In this document: piece by piece, positions 6,320 through 6,507 of the stretch | Layout: every line of letters starts with the position of its first letter | Position numbering within the stretch: the stretch's first letter is position 1 | Notes under the pieces: model-generated | The model's database searches: none | Told to the model about the DNA's origin: nothing | The model's input: only the letters and a program-made list of their open reading frames with translations | Position numbers and translations under genes: made by a program | Source of the DNA: Bacteroidales bacterium GP4 | GTDB taxonomy: Bacteria; Bacteroidota; Bacteroidia; Bacteroidales; Muribaculaceae | Length of the DNA: 6,507 nt | NCBI GenBank assembly: GCA_001701065.1 | Contig: DAAL01000026.1 | Span: 1 to 6,507 of the forward strand | Reading direction: 5' to 3'

Positions 6320-6507
6320 TTAATCTACGTATTTCTTTACAATGATAGTGGCGTTGTGACCGCCAAAACCGAATGTATTGGATAGAGCTACATTCACAGT
6401 GCGTTTCTGAGCTTTATCGAAAGTGAAATTAAGATTATAATCTATCTCCTCGTCAAGATCTTCAGGATCATGGTTGATGGTAGGAGGCACGATGTCTTCC
6501 TGAACCG
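6320..6507 (-). CDS. fabF: beta-ketoacyl-[ACP] synthase II, C-terminal 61 residues (5' end outside the window)
   Basis: FabF condenses malonyl-ACP with a growing acyl-ACP in cytoplasmic fatty acid elongation. Only the last 61 codons and the TAA at 6320-6322 are visible; the full protein is about 415-420 residues and its catalytic Cys-His-His residues lie outside the window. The visible part starts VQEDIVPPTINHDPEDLDEE, the usual 'PPTiN...PD' segment after the second active-site His. It ends with VNVALSNTFGFGGHNATIIV and KKYVD, where the GFGG loop carries the family's gating Phe. These are standard KAS II features; KAS I (FabB) is less likely from the ending. The gene is followed at once by a strong terminator rather than by another gene on the same strand, so it is the last gene of its operon. 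Confidence 0.93.
   Translation of the reverse strand, partial: VQEDIVPPTINHDPEDLDEEIDYNLNFTFDKAQKRTVNVALSNTFGFGGHNATIIVKKYVD

Overview
The window reads as a piece of a Bacteroidales chromosome. The supporting signs are AT-rich intergenic DNA without clear Shine-Dalgarno sequences, candidate -7 elements of the Bacteroidetes TAnnTTTG type, a C-terminal domain resembling type IX secretion sorting domains, and surface proteins with the 'IDSI.F' N-terminal pattern common in gut Bacteroidales. A family such as Muribaculaceae or Prevotellaceae would fit, but the sequence alone does not decide this.

Layout. (1) 1-792, plus strand: the 3' part of tilS (tRNA-Ile lysidine synthase), cut by the window edge. 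(2) 795-968, minus strand: an unlisted small ORF for a 57-residue protein with two predicted membrane segments, ending 3 nt from the tilS stop. (3) 1143-2379, plus strand: a DXS/transketolase-like gene that has lost roughly 165-210 internal codons and changes frame at the junction near 1588-1592. It is a pseudogene or an assembly collapse. (4) 2380-2543: two hairpin terminators, one for each of the convergent transcription units. (5) 2544-5983, minus strand: a two-gene operon of exported proteins joined by an ATGA overlap. The upstream gene encodes a 158-residue protein with a signal peptide and a type IX-like C-terminal domain. The downstream gene encodes a 988-residue protein with a signal peptide, a large unassigned middle and three fibronectin-III-like repeats. 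(6) 5984-6263: an AT-rich upstream region. (7) 6264-6301: a strong hairpin terminator, then the 3' end of fabF (minus strand) running off the window.

How the genes relate. tilS, the DXS-like gene and fabF are housekeeping-type genes (tRNA modification, isoprenoid/thiamine-type C2 transfer, fatty acid elongation). The 2544-5983 operon is the accessory part. Its two exported products share a related N-terminal sequence pattern and are probably made in coupled amounts at the cell envelope or surface. Their function is not known from the sequence. No mobile element, CRISPR array, tRNA or rRNA was found.
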